Source: Vicinamibacterales bacterium
Lineage (GTDB): Bacteria > Acidobacteriota > Vicinamibacteria > Vicinamibacterales > Fen-181
Assembly (NCBI GenBank): GCA_036504215.1
Contig: DASXVO010000039.1
Location: forward strand, 117,309-181,308
Direction: 5' to 3'
Length of the DNA: 64,000 nt
Below, piece by piece: positions 1 to 8,086 of the stretch (positions are counted from its first letter, which is position 1; every line of letters starts with the position of its first letter). Below the pieces are notes generated by a model. The model was not told where the DNA came from. It saw only the letters and a program-made list of their open reading frames with translations, and did no database searches. Made by a program: the position numbers and the translations under genes.

Positions 1-195
1 GATCACCAGGGGGTCGTAGCTGACGAGCAGCGAGCGGTACGTCGGCACGAGATCGACGACGCCGCTGATCGTGGCCCGCTCGATTGCGAGCAGCAGGTCC
101 CGGACGCGGCGGTTGATCGCGGGGTCGATCGTGTCGCCGAACTCGACGACGAGGGCCGTATCGCCGGCGGGCAGGAACCGGGGCGGGGCGTTCAC
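1..195 (-). CDS. pxpB: 5-oxoprolinase subunit PxpB (KipI-like), N-terminal part
   Basis: The window edge cuts this gene, leaving the first 65 codons. The translation reads from a GTG start through GDTALVVEFG near residue 11 and VPTYRSLLVSYDP near residue 52. Both are hallmarks of the KipI/PxpB family, the small subunit that works with PxpC in ATP-dependent opening of 5-oxoproline to glutamate. The GTG overlaps the TGA of pxpA by four bases, so the two are translationally coupled in the usual order. The pxpC gene would lie outside the window. The identity rests on these motifs and on the neighbour; the C-terminal half cannot be seen. Confidence 0.85.
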   Translation of the reverse strand, partial: MNAPPRFLPAGDTALVVEFGDTIDPAINRRVRDLLLAIERATISGVVDLVPTYRSLLVSYDPLVI

Positions 196-956
196 GATTG
201 GGCGCCCATCGGGGCGAGGGTGACGCCGGCGCGCTTCAGCGCGTCGGCGAGAGCCGAGGCCAGCGCCACCGCGTCGGGCGTGTCACCGTGAAGGCACAGC
301 GTATCCGCCTTGACGTGCACGATCTCGCCGGTGATCGCGACAACCGTTCCCTCGGTGGCCAGCCGGACGCTTCGTTCGACGACCTGCCCGGTGTCGTGGA
401 TGACGGCACCAGGTTTCGAGCGTGGCACGAGCGTGCCGTCGGGCATGAGCGCGCGGTCGGCAAACGCCTCCCGTGCGACCCTCAGCCCCATCCGCTCGGC
501 TTGGTCCGCCCAGCGCGACCCGGCCAGCGCCACCAGGATGAGCGACGGGTCCGTGTCGAGCACCGCCTCGCTGATGGCCCGGGCCAGGTCGCCGCCAGGT
601 ACGGCCATGTTGTAGAGTGCGCCGTGCGGCTTGACGTGCTGCAGTTTCTTGGACGCGGTGAACGCCGTCAGGGCACCAATCTGGTAGACGAGGTCGTTGC
701 GCACCTCGTCGGGCGTGGCCGCCAGGTTCCGCCGGCCGAAGCCCTGCAGATCGGGGAAGCCAGGGTGAGCGCCCACACCGACGCCGTGAGCCTCCGCGAG
801 TCGAACCGTGCGCCGCATCGTGTTCGAATCGCCCGCGTGGAAGCCGCACGCGATGTTCGCCGACGTGACGAACCGGATGACCTCGGCGTCGAGCCCCATC
901 GTCCACGCGCCGAAACTCTCGCCCATGTCGCAGTTGAAATCGAACCGCGCGGCCAT
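192..956 (-). CDS. pxpA: 5-oxoprolinase subunit PxpA (LamB/YcsF family)
   Basis: This is a 254-residue cytoplasmic protein of the LamB/YcsF family, the A subunit of the prokaryotic 5-oxoprolinase that recycles 5-oxoproline to glutamate. It opens with the family signature DFNCDMGESFG, followed by ANIACGFHAGD and GAHPGFPDLQGFGRR, all carrying conserved Asp, Asn and His residues of the polysaccharide-deacetylase-like fold. The start at 956 is preferred to upstream in-frame codons because the signature follows at once, as in homologues, and a GGGAG lies nine bases upstream. Length matches the family (about 250). It is coupled to pxpB by a GTGA overlap and diverges from the M24 peptidase gene. Confidence 0.95.
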   Translation of the reverse strand: MAARFDFNCDMGESFGAWTMGLDAEVIRFVTSANIACGFHAGDSNTMRRTVRLAEAHGVGVGAHPGFPDLQGFGRRNLAATPDEVRNDLVYQIGALTAFTASKKLQHVKPHGALYNMAVPGGDLARAISEAVLDTDPSLILVALAGSRWADQAERMGLRVAREAFADRALMPDGTLVPRSKPGAVIHDTGQVVERSVRLATEGTVVAITGEIVHVKADTLCLHGDTPDAVALASALADALKRAGVTLAPMGAQS

Positions 957-1029
957 TGCTGCACGCTCCCGCGAAATCGGGGTCGGGTTCCAACCCCCAA
1001 GCCCGAAGACTATTCGCCGGAGGCGTCCC

Positions 1030-1057
1030 CCTGTCAAGCCCCTGGCTGTGCTATCCT
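1030..1057 (+). promoter_or_regulatory. candidate promoter with extended -10 for the M24 peptidase gene
   Basis: An extended -10, TG-C-TATCCT (TG at 1049, hexamer 1052-1057), lies about 60 bases before the peptidase start. A weak -35-like CCTGTC sits 16 bases upstream. It is in the divergent gap between pxpA and the peptidase gene. Sequence match only. Confidence 0.4.
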
Positions 1058-1115
1058 GCCGCGGCGACGGGTGAAACCGGGCGCGGACTGAGTCTGTTGT
1101 TCAGAGGGGGCTTCG

Positions 1116-2297
1116 ATGCCGAACATCGCACGCATCCAGAGTGAGTTGAAGGCAGCAGGCGTGGACGGGTGGCTGCTCTACGATTTCCACAACCGGGACG
1201 CGATCGCCTACCACGTGCTCGGGATGGACTATGGCAAGTTCACGAGCCGCCGGTGGTTCTACTGGATTCCAACCAGCGGGCAGCCGGTGCGCCTGGCGCA
1301 CAAGGTCGAGTCCACCAAGCTCGACTCGCTGCCGGGCGAGAAGCGGTTGTACCTCTCCTGGCGCGAACTGCACGCGAGCCTCGAGGAGATCCTCGGACCG
1401 GCGAAGAAGGTCGCGATGCAGTACTCGCCGACCGCGAACATTCCCTACGTGTCGCTCGTGGACGGCGGGACGATCGACCTGATTCGGTCGCTTGGCTTCG
1501 AGGTCATCTCCTCGGCCGGCCTGGTGCAGACGTTCCAGGCCGTGCTCGACGAGGCCGGCTACCAGTCGCACCTCGAGGCGGGCCGTCGCGTACAGCGGAT
1601 CAAGGACGAATCCTTCGCGCTCATCGGCGATTCACTCCGTGCCGGCACGGTCCTCACGCAGTACGACGTCCAGCAGTTCATCGTCCGCCGCTTTGGCGAG
1701 GAGGGGCTCACCTGCAAGGGCGAGTACCCGATCGTCGGCACGAACGAGCAGCCGGCAGACCCGCACTTCGAGCCGACGCCGGCGAACGCGCGGCCGATCA
1801 GGCCTGGCGACACCGTCCTCATCGACCTCTGGGCGAAGCTCGACCAGCCCGGCGCCGTCTTCTACGACATCACGTGGTGCGGTTTCGTCGGCCAGACGCC
1901 CCCGGCAAAGTACGTCGAGATCTTCACGGTCGTACGTGAGGCTCGCGACGCGGCCTTGACGTTCATTCGCAACCGCTTCGCCGAAGGGAAGAAACTCCAC
2001 GGCTGGGAAGTGGACGATGCGTGCCGAAACGTGGTGGAGAAAGCGGGCTACGGGAAGTACTTCATCCACCGGACAGGCCACTCGATTGGCGAAGAGGTCC
2101 ACGGCAACGGCGTGAACATCGACAACCTCGAGACGAAGGACGAGCGCGAGCTCGTGCCCGGCATCTGCTTCTCGATCGAGCCGGGCATCTACCTCGCCGG
2201 CGAGATGGCGGTGCGTTCGGAGATCAACGTGTTCATCACGCCAGCAGGCAAGGTGGACGTCGCGGGTGAGATGCAGAAGGACCTGATACTCATCTAG
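1116..2297 (+). CDS. M24 family metallopeptidase (Xaa-Pro peptidase-like)
   Basis: The 393-residue protein has a creatinase-like N-terminal domain (about 1-150) and a pita-bread M24 catalytic domain (about 155-390). The five expected metal ligands are visible: Asp237 (VLIDLW), Asp251 (FYDITW), His322 (TGHSIGEEVHG), Glu355 (SIEPGIY) and Glu369 (VRSEINV). An intact dinuclear site is therefore likely, hydrolysing Xaa-Pro or related dipeptides in the cytoplasm. The start at 1116 has AGAGGGGG just upstream. No signal peptide is seen. With 5-oxoprolinase on one side and a sodium symporter on the other, a role in peptide or amino acid salvage is plausible. The exact substrate cannot be read from sequence. 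Confidence 0.9.
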   Translation: MPNIARIQSELKAAGVDGWLLYDFHNRDAIAYHVLGMDYGKFTSRRWFYWIPTSGQPVRLAHKVESTKLDSLPGEKRLYLSWRELHASLEEILGPAKKVAMQYSPTANIPYVSLVDGGTIDLIRSLGFEVISSAGLVQTFQAVLDEAGYQSHLEAGRRVQRIKDESFALIGDSLRAGTVLTQYDVQQFIVRRFGEEGLTCKGEYPIVGTNEQPADPHFEPTPANARPIRPGDTVLIDLWAKLDQPGAVFYDITWCGFVGQTPPAKYVEIFTVVREARDAALTFIRNRFAEGKKLHGWEVDDACRNVVEKAGYGKYFIHRTGHSIGEEVHGNGVNIDNLETKDERELVPGICFSIEPGIYLAGEMAVRSEINVFITPAGKVDVAGEMQKDLILI

Positions 2298-2319
2298 AGG
2301 CCAGGGGGCAGGGGTCGCC

Positions 2320-2359
2320 GATCCCTGATCCCCGGCCCCCGATCCCTGACCCCTGATCC
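2320..2359. repeat. short imperfect GATCCCTGA-type repeats
   Basis: The gap between peptidase and symporter holds four or five imperfect copies of a gatccctgacccc-like unit, with a short G-rich stretch before it. No known element was recognised. Confidence 0.6.
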
Positions 2360-2384
2360 GTGTGTGCTGTCTAGGAGGAAGACC

Positions 2385-3908
2385 GTGGGCTTCTACTATC
2401 TGTACGTCATCCTCGCCTACCTGCTGGTCATGACCGGGTACAACATCTACCGGTCACGTCAGATCAAGAACCAGGACGACTTCATGGTGGCGGGGCGCAG
2501 CCTCTCGCTCACCAAGATGGTCTTCACGCTGGTGTGCACGTGGATCGGATCCGGCACGTTCATCGCCGGCGCCGAGTACGCGTCCTACGCCGGCTGGAGC
2601 GCGGTGTGGCAGCCAGCCGGCGCGTTCCTCGGCATCGGGATCATCTACTTCGTGGCGGCGAAGATCCGGACGTTTGGCCAGTACACGGTCGGGGACATCC
2701 TCGAGGCGCGCTACGGGCGGTTCGCGCGGCTGTTCGGTGCGATCGCGCTCATCATCGCCTTCACGACGATTGTCGCCTACCAGTTCCGTGCGGGTGGCTA
2801 CATCCTGAACGTCGTGACCGACGGCTACATCTCTCTCGAGGTGGGGCAGACGATCACGGCCGCGTTCGTCATCCTCTTCGTCACCATCGGCGGGATGATC
2901 GCGGTGGCCCACACAGATTTGCCGAACGGCATCATCATCGTCTCGGCCTGCCTGCTCGCCGTCCCCTTCGTCATCAGCGCGGCCGGTGGATGGGCGCACG
3001 CCCACGACGTGCTGGGACCGACGAGGTTCCAGGTCTTCGCGCAGGACTTCGGCAAGTACCCCGCGCTCAAGGGCTTTGCGTATTTCCTCTCCACGTTGCT
3101 GCTCCTGATGGGCGTGCAGTCGATGTACCAGAAGTTCTACGCGGCCCGCTCGCCCAAGGAAGCGAAACAGGCCGTGGCCATCTGGATCGTCGGCACGATC
3201 GTCGTCGAGACGATCGTCATCGCGATCGCCGTCTACGCGTCGGTCTACAGCACCGAGCGCCAGCTGGGGTGGGACGGCCGGGCGCTCGTGCTGAACGCGG
3301 CTCGGTACATGGTGCCGGGGCCGGTTGGTGTGCTGCTGCTCGGCGCCGCGTGTGCGGTCGTGCTCTCGACGGGCATGAACTACCTGTTGTCGTCGAGCTC
3401 GAATGTGATGCGCGACATCTATCAGGGGATGATCAACCCGAACGCCGATCCGACGAAGATGGTGGCGCTTCAGAAGGTCTTCATCGTCGTGATGGGCTTC
3501 CTCGCGTTCCTGATGATCTTCATCCCCACGTACCTCAAGTCCCAGATCTCGATCCTGCAATACGCCTACTTCGCCTACACGATGTACGGCGTGGCCGTGA
3601 CGCCGGCCCTGTTCGCGGCCCTGACGTGGAAGCGGGCGACCTGGCAGGGTGGCGTGGCGTCGATTGTCGGCGGCGCGTTCGCGACCGTGTTCTTCGAGTT
3701 CGTGTTGCCGTGGATGGCGCCCGGCGTGCTCGAGGGAGCGCCCGGCGCCGGCAGCGCCTTCTTCGGGAAGGACCCGTGGGGGATCCCGAGCATCTACCCG
3801 GCGGCCATCATCTCGATCGGGCTGCTGGTATTCGTCAGCTTGTTGACACCTGCGCCGAAGCCCGAAGAACTCGAGCGGCTGTTCCCCAAGGAGCAGGCCG
3901 CGGCATGA
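2385..3908 (+). CDS. sodium:solute symporter (SSS) family transporter
   Basis: This 507-residue protein is strongly hydrophobic, with about 13 predicted membrane segments and an SSS-type beginning: a first helix, then NQDDFMVAGRSLSL, followed by WIGSGTFIAGAEYASYAG. That is the sodium-site region of the PutP/SglT superfamily. It should import an organic solute with sodium at the inner membrane; the substrate is unknown. GTG 2385 is chosen as the start because a perfect AGGAGG lies six bases upstream; a GTG at 2364 has no such site. It follows the M24 peptidase gene on the same strand after an 87-base repeat-containing gap, so co-expression is possible. Amino acids or short peptides are reasonable guesses as cargo. 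Confidence 0.9.
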   Translation: MGFYYLYVILAYLLVMTGYNIYRSRQIKNQDDFMVAGRSLSLTKMVFTLVCTWIGSGTFIAGAEYASYAGWSAVWQPAGAFLGIGIIYFVAAKIRTFGQYTVGDILEARYGRFARLFGAIALIIAFTTIVAYQFRAGGYILNVVTDGYISLEVGQTITAAFVILFVTIGGMIAVAHTDLPNGIIIVSACLLAVPFVISAAGGWAHAHDVLGPTRFQVFAQDFGKYPALKGFAYFLSTLLLLMGVQSMYQKFYAARSPKEAKQAVAIWIVGTIVVETIVIAIAVYASVYSTERQLGWDGRALVLNAARYMVPGPVGVLLLGAACAVVLSTGMNYLLSSSSNVMRDIYQGMINPNADPTKMVALQKVFIVVMGFLAFLMIFIPTYLKSQISILQYAYFAYTMYGVAVTPALFAALTWKRATWQGGVASIVGGAFATVFFEFVLPWMAPGVLEGAPGAGSAFFGKDPWGIPSIYPAAIISIGLLVFVSLLTPAPKPEELERLFPKEQAAA

Positions 3909-4036
3909 GTCGTTGTCGAGAGGCGCACCTGGGATGAGAAACCCGGATCGGAGGAGGCTCGAGGTGCTCGGTCGCCTTCAGCCTTCTCCGGCCGGCATCT
4001 CCCCGTGCTCACCCGGAGTTCATCAGCGGGCACTGA

Positions 4037-4333
4037 TCATCCGGCAGGCGTGTACCCCGGCGGCAGCGCCGCGCTTTCGCCGAAGAAGAACTCCTCCATC
4101 GCCCTCGCCATCAGGTCCTGCGCCTCCTTCTGCCAGGGCATCAGGCGGTACTCGTTGAGAATCATCCGCATTCGCGCTTCCCAGAGTTTCCACGCGTCGG
4201 CCGACACGCGCTCGTAGATCCGTTGCCCCAGTTCACCGGGCCACGGCGCTTCTGTCAGTCCGGGGAGTTCGCGTCCCAGTTTCACGCACTGCACCATCCG
4301 GGCGCCCTCGGGCGCCTTCTCGAGCGAAGCCAT
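4037..4333 (-). CDS. yggX: YggX-family Fe(II)-trafficking / oxidative damage protection protein
   Basis: A 98-residue protein whose core, from MVQCVKLGRELPGL (residue 13) through YPGELG-like WPGELGQRIYERV and WKLWEARMRMILNEYRL to a C-terminal FFFG, matches YggX along its whole length, including the conserved cysteine (Cys16) near the domain start. YggX proteins protect iron-sulfur clusters and limit oxidative damage in the cytoplasm. ATG 4333 is chosen because GGAGG lies seven bases upstream, giving a 12-residue N-terminal extension relative to E. coli YggX; the inner ATG at 4297 would give the canonical length. It is divergent from the next gene, with overlapping promoter elements in a 41-base gap. 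Confidence 0.9.
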   Translation of the reverse strand: MASLEKAPEGARMVQCVKLGRELPGLTEAPWPGELGQRIYERVSADAWKLWEARMRMILNEYRLMPWQKEAQDLMARAMEEFFFGESAALPPGYTPAG

Positions 4334-4354
4334 GCTGCTGCCTCCGATATTCGC

Positions 4355-4366
4355 TGATGTTATCAT
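4355..4366. promoter_or_regulatory. overlapping divergent extended -10 elements
   Basis: TGATGTTATCA (4355-4365) is symmetrical about its centre. Read on the plus strand it gives TG-T-TATCAT (hexamer 4361-4366); on the minus strand TG-A-TAACAT (hexamer 4362-4357). The plus-strand transcript would start near 4373, almost at the ATG at 4375, so it may be leaderless. The minus-strand transcript would have a short leader carrying the GGAGG of yggX. Confidence 0.5.
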
Positions 4367-4374
4367 GGCGCATC

Positions 4375-4620
4375 ATGGTGCTCGAAGACGACGAGCCCGA
4401 GATTCGGCACCGCGCCTGCTGGTACGGCCGTCGCACGTCCGACCTTCCCGACACGCTGACCGTGCACACGATTGAGGACGGCCAGTTGCTGTACTGCGCC
4501 CATCCGATGATGTACCCAATCGTCGGCTACGACTTCGACGTCCGCAACTGCGCGACGTGTGATTCCTTCCGTCCGCATCGCACGCTTCGGCCCGACGAGG
4601 TGAGAGGCTTCGGCGCGTAG
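4375..4620 (+). CDS. small four-cysteine hypothetical protein
   Basis: An 81-residue protein that I do not recognise. Four cysteines are spread as Cys15, Cys41, Cys59 and Cys62, the last pair as C-A-T-C, with nearby histidines; this could bind zinc or another metal. Third codon positions are almost all G or C, unlike the opposite-strand frame, which supports real coding. No signal peptide or membrane segment. The start is ATG 4375; there is no ribosome binding site, but an extended -10 about ten bases upstream fits a leaderless message. It is divergent from yggX and shares overlapping -10 elements with it, so the two may respond to the same oxidative or metal signal. That link is inference. 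Confidence 0.65.
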   Translation: MVLEDDEPEIRHRACWYGRRTSDLPDTLTVHTIEDGQLLYCAHPMMYPIVGYDFDVRNCATCDSFRPHRTLRPDEVRGFGA

Positions 4621-4905
4621 CGACATTCGTTGAAAGACCGTCCGTCACCGCTACCCCTGCTGTCGTAATCCGCTGCACAGATTCGTCGACACCTGGAGGG
4701 TAGGCCCGCTCACAACCGAGCAGTTCCGGCCTGTTTCCGTCTCGAGCGCGGCAGTCGGGCGGCGGCCCCGATCTGGCACGTAGTTTGATGTCAATCGGCG
4801 TGAACGGCGCCCGCCTGTCATGGGTCGGTGGGCGTCAACGGGAAATCGGGTAAGGGATGCGCCGGCCGGCGCTCGCGGAGCGCCGTACGGCAGGGGAGGT
4901 TCGCC

Positions 4906-5160
4906 GTGAACGAATCAGGACGCAAGGAACGACGCGGGTTCGCGTCGATGTCGCCGGAAAAGCAGCGCGAGATTGCGAGCAAGGGTGGACGGGCGGCGCA
5001 CGAAAAGGGCACGGCCCACGAGTGGACCTCCGAAGAGGCCCGCACTGCCGGCCGCAAGGGGGGCCAGGTGAGCCGGGGAGGGCGCGGTCGGATGTCCGAC
5101 TCGATGGACTCCGCCGCGGACGATGTGGGGGTTGCATCACCAACCCACGAGAACAACTGA
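4906..5160 (+). CDS. KGG-repeat stress protein (YciG / con-10 type)
   Basis: An 84-residue hydrophilic, glycine- and charge-rich protein with two KGG units: RGFASMSPEKQREIASKGG and EEARTAGRKGGQVSRGG. This is the stress-induced KGG motif found in YciG, GsiB-like and conidiation-10 proteins, usually made in stationary phase or under general stress. GTG 4906 is preferred because AGGGGAGG sits six bases upstream, although the frame is open further. The gene stands alone with about 285 bases before it that hold no convincing gene. Function beyond stress association is not known for the family. Confidence 0.85.
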   Translation: MNESGRKERRGFASMSPEKQREIASKGGRAAHEKGTAHEWTSEEARTAGRKGGQVSRGGRGRMSDSMDSAADDVGVASPTHENN

Positions 5161-5234
5161 CTCGACGTTCTCCTTCCTTTCGCCGTAGGCACGGCTCATG
5201 GCACGGGGCATCCGGCGCCAGCCGGACGATGACC

Positions 5235-7256
5235 TCAGTTGACGATCCGCTCCACCTGGACACGGGCGTCGTTGAAACACGCACCCGCGCCGATGTCGGT
5301 CAGCGTGTCCGGGGCGAGCGCGGTTGCGGTCGAGCGATTCGCCGTGCTCGACCGCCAGAGTCCTTTGGCCAGGACGACCGTGCCCGGGCGAATGGTCGGT
5401 TCGATGGAGAGCTTGCAGTGCACCTCGCCCAAGTCGTTGAAGGCGCGGACGCTCGCGCCTTCCTCCAGCCCCCGGGCATGCGAGTCGATCGGGTGCATGA
5501 CGATTGCCACGTCCGGCCGCGGCAACTCGCCCAGCGTTGAGCTGATGGTTCGGTCGCTGGCAGGAGAGATCAAGGCCAACGGGAATCGCTCGGTCGCCGG
5601 GTCGGGCAGATACCGGTACAACCCGACAGACGATTCCCGTTCCAGTTCCTCCGGGAACAGGTGTGCTTTGGCATCCGTCGTGCGCGGGTAGACGTCCACG
5701 AACTGCACGGGAGTGGGTCCGAACGCAGGTTCGGGTCGCCTGTCGTTCCTGAGGTCGTCGCCCACCTGGTCTGGCAGACCGTTCATCACCTGCAGCAACG
5801 TCTCGAGTTCCCCGCCCTCCGTGGCTCCGCTACTGTCCACGGCCGACAGCAGTTGGCCGAACACCTCCGGGTTGGCTCGCGCCTCGCCAACGGTGTCGAT
5901 GACGGGCTGCACCATCTGCAGACTGATCGGTCCGTAGGCGATGTGCAGGTCGTAGTGCTCGAGGAACGTCGTTGCGGGCAGCACCACATCCGCATAGGCT
6001 GCCGTGTCGGTCGTTACCTGGTCGAAGACCACCGTGAACAGATCCTCGCGCGCCAGACCCGCCAACACGCGATTCTGATCCGGCATCGTGACCGCCGGGT
6101 TGCAGTTGTAGACGAACAGGAGCTTGACCGGTGGTGACGTCTCCTCGGCCAATGCCCGGCCGAGGTGGTTCATGTTGATGACCCGCGTGTCGGGCTCCTC
6201 GACACCCACCCAGTCGTGAGTGAACAGCCAGGCGGAGGAATTGCTCATCGCGAATCCACCGCCGCGAACGCCGAACTTTCCCGCCACCGAGGGGAGCGCC
6301 AGCACAGCAGCGGCCGCGCTGCCGCCGTTGCGATTGCGCTCGAGCCCCCAGCCGCACCGCACGAGCGCCGGGCTCGTTGCGGCATACAGCGTGGCGAACT
6401 CCTCGATTGTGGACGCCTGGATGCCCGCGACTTCCGCCGCGCGCGCGAACGTCCACTCGCTGGCCCGTTCACGCAGCGCTCGAGCGCCAGTCGCATGCGC
6501 GTCGAGGAAGGTCTGATCGGCGGCGCCGCTCTCGAAGAGATGCCGATGGACGGCCAGTGCCACCGCGAGGTCACTGCCCGGTTTGACGGGCAGGTGCAGG
6601 TCAGCCTGACGTGCGAGGGTTGTGACCCGTGGGTCGATCACGACGAGCTTCGCTCCCTGCTTTCGGGCCTCCTGGATGTAGGGCACGAGGTGGATGCCGC
6701 TGATCGAAGGGTTCGCGCCCCACAGCACGATCAGCTTCGCGTGCCGATAGTCCTGGTAGCTCACCGACGGCATCTTGCCGTAGAGGGCCTGCGATGCGGC
6801 TCCGGTCGGCGCGGCGCAGACCTTTCTCGCGAGACGTGAGGCTCCGAGCCGGCGGAACAACCGCGCGTCGGTCGTGTCTTGTGTGAGCAGGCCGTTGGAC
6901 CCTCCGTACGAGAACGGCAGGATGGCCTCGCCTCCCCAGCGGTCGCGCACCTCGCGCAGTCGCGTCGCGACGAGGTCGATCGCCTCGTCCCACGTGATTC
7001 GCGAGAAGGCCGCGTTGCCCTTCGGTCCGATGCGCACCGCCGGGTGGCGCAGGCGCACCGGGCTCTGGACGCGGTCGCCGAAGCGGCGGACCTTGGCGCA
7101 GATGTAGCCATCGGTCACAGGGTTGCGACGTGATCCATCGATCGTCACCACGCGGCCCTCGCTCGTGGCGACTGACAGGCTGCACCCGTCCGGGCAGTCC
7201 AACGGACAGGCCGTTTCAATCGTGCGGTCGCGCTTGAGATTTGTCGGAGACGGCAT
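5235..7256 (-). CDS. molybdopterin oxidoreductase (bis-MGD, 4Fe-4S)
   Basis: A 673-residue member of the DMSO-reductase superfamily. Near the N-terminus are four cysteines for a [4Fe-4S] cluster: Cys17, Cys21 and Cys25 (CPLDCPDGC) and Cys53 (YICAK). The Mo/W domain follows, with RITWDEAIDLVA near residue 86 and WGANPSISGIH near 180. Cys147 in KVCAAPTGA lies where the metal-ligand residue is expected. The last 120 or so residues form the dinucleotide-binding domain. There is no twin-arginine signal, so it is probably cytoplasmic. It resembles single-subunit formate-dehydrogenase-like enzymes, but the substrate is unknown. It is divergent from the corrinoid methyl-transfer genes. The chosen start precedes the cysteine motif by 16 residues; open frame upstream of it is non-coding shadow. 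Confidence 0.9.
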   Translation of the reverse strand: MPSPTNLKRDRTIETACPLDCPDGCSLSVATSEGRVVTIDGSRRNPVTDGYICAKVRRFGDRVQSPVRLRHPAVRIGPKGNAAFSRITWDEAIDLVATRLREVRDRWGGEAILPFSYGGSNGLLTQDTTDARLFRRLGASRLARKVCAAPTGAASQALYGKMPSVSYQDYRHAKLIVLWGANPSISGIHLVPYIQEARKQGAKLVVIDPRVTTLARQADLHLPVKPGSDLAVALAVHRHLFESGAADQTFLDAHATGARALRERASEWTFARAAEVAGIQASTIEEFATLYAATSPALVRCGWGLERNRNGGSAAAAVLALPSVAGKFGVRGGGFAMSNSSAWLFTHDWVGVEEPDTRVINMNHLGRALAEETSPPVKLLFVYNCNPAVTMPDQNRVLAGLAREDLFTVVFDQVTTDTAAYADVVLPATTFLEHYDLHIAYGPISLQMVQPVIDTVGEARANPEVFGQLLSAVDSSGATEGGELETLLQVMNGLPDQVGDDLRNDRRPEPAFGPTPVQFVDVYPRTTDAKAHLFPEELERESSVGLYRYLPDPATERFPLALISPASDRTISSTLGELPRPDVAIVMHPIDSHARGLEEGASVRAFNDLGEVHCKLSIEPTIRPGTVVLAKGLWRSSTANRSTATALAPDTLTDIGAGACFNDARVQVERIVN

Positions 7257-7362
7257 TCGCCCAGTGTACGACACCCCGGGGGGCTGGCGCTCGTGCCGGC
7301 GATGGGTTCCACCATTCCGCCTCGCCCCGGCCCTCGCGGTTTGCCAAACAGGTTGACTCTTC

Positions 7363-8085
7363 GTGTACGATACCGCCACCGTGATCGTGCCTCCGGACTG
7401 GCAGTCGGCGCTCGACGTGGATCGCATCCTGCACGGCCAGGGGATCAATCCCGCCGGCGGTGCGCCGGGTCTCGAACCGCTCCGCGTGGCGGCGGCGTCC
7501 GCCCTCGCGGTGGGCGTGCGGTTGATCGAGCCGCGTGTCGCGGCGCGTGAGGTCGCCTGCACGTTCGAGCCGGGCGCCGTCGTGTTTGCCGGCGGCTCCC
7601 GAGGGGTGTCGGGCGCCCTCGTCGAGGAACTGGCGGGCGCCGAGGCGGTGCTCGTCGCCGTGTGCACGGTTGGCGACCGTATCGACCGCGCCGCGGCGGC
7701 GTCGTTTGACGGCGATCCCGTTCTCTCGCTCGCGCTCGATGGTCTCGCGTGTGCTGCGGTCGATCTGCTGGCGCGTGCCGTTTGCGGCCAGGCGTGTCTC
7801 GACGCGGAAGCGCGGGGTTGGCACGTCGGGAATCCATTGATGCCGGGCATGGAAGGCTGGGCACTCGGTGAGGGTCAGCAGTTGATCTTCCAGTTGGTGG
7901 ACACGGCCGCGATTGGCGTCGCGCTCCGCGAGTCCGGTCAGATGCAGCCGTGCAAGTCGTTGTCGTTCATGGCGGGGTTGGGCCCGCGTGTCCGCCGAGG
8001 ATCCGCGGACGCATGCGTGCGGTGCGGCGCACGCCGTACGTGCCGCTGGAGCGGCGGGTGCGGCGGTGCGTCAGGAGGGCTATGA
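7363..8085 (+). CDS. vitamin B12-dependent methionine synthase activation domain-like protein
   Basis: A 240-residue soluble protein. Its middle and C-terminal part, including NPLMPGMEGWALGEGQ near residue 157 and QMQPCKSLSFMAGLGP near 193, looks like the B12-dependent methionine synthase activation-domain family, which supports reductive remethylation of cob(II)alamin. At the end is a cysteine cluster, Cys218-x2-Cys221-x5-Cys227 with Cys233 nearby, suggesting an Fe-S or metal site. The stop lies one base before the MttB-family start, so the genes are an operon and it probably serves as reactivation factor for the corrinoid protein encoded downstream. Start is uncertain: GTG 7363 or GTG 7381. 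A TTGCCA-19-TACGAT promoter-like pair at 7341-7371 would favour the second. Confidence 0.75.
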   Translation: MYDTATVIVPPDWQSALDVDRILHGQGINPAGGAPGLEPLRVAAASALAVGVRLIEPRVAAREVACTFEPGAVVFAGGSRGVSGALVEELAGAEAVLVAVCTVGDRIDRAAAASFDGDPVLSLALDGLACAAVDLLARAVCGQACLDAEARGWHVGNPLMPGMEGWALGEGQQLIFQLVDTAAIGVALRESGQMQPCKSLSFMAGLGPRVRRGSADACVRCGARRTCRWSGGCGGASGGL

Positions 8086-8086
8086 G

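Noticed and set aside
2320..2359. CRISPR-like array
   Set aside because: Units are very short, imperfect and contiguous, without spacers.
2454..3560. A 368-codon minus-strand frame opposite the sodium symporter
   Set aside because: Same shadow composition and no motif; the plus-strand frame has a full SSS sequence.
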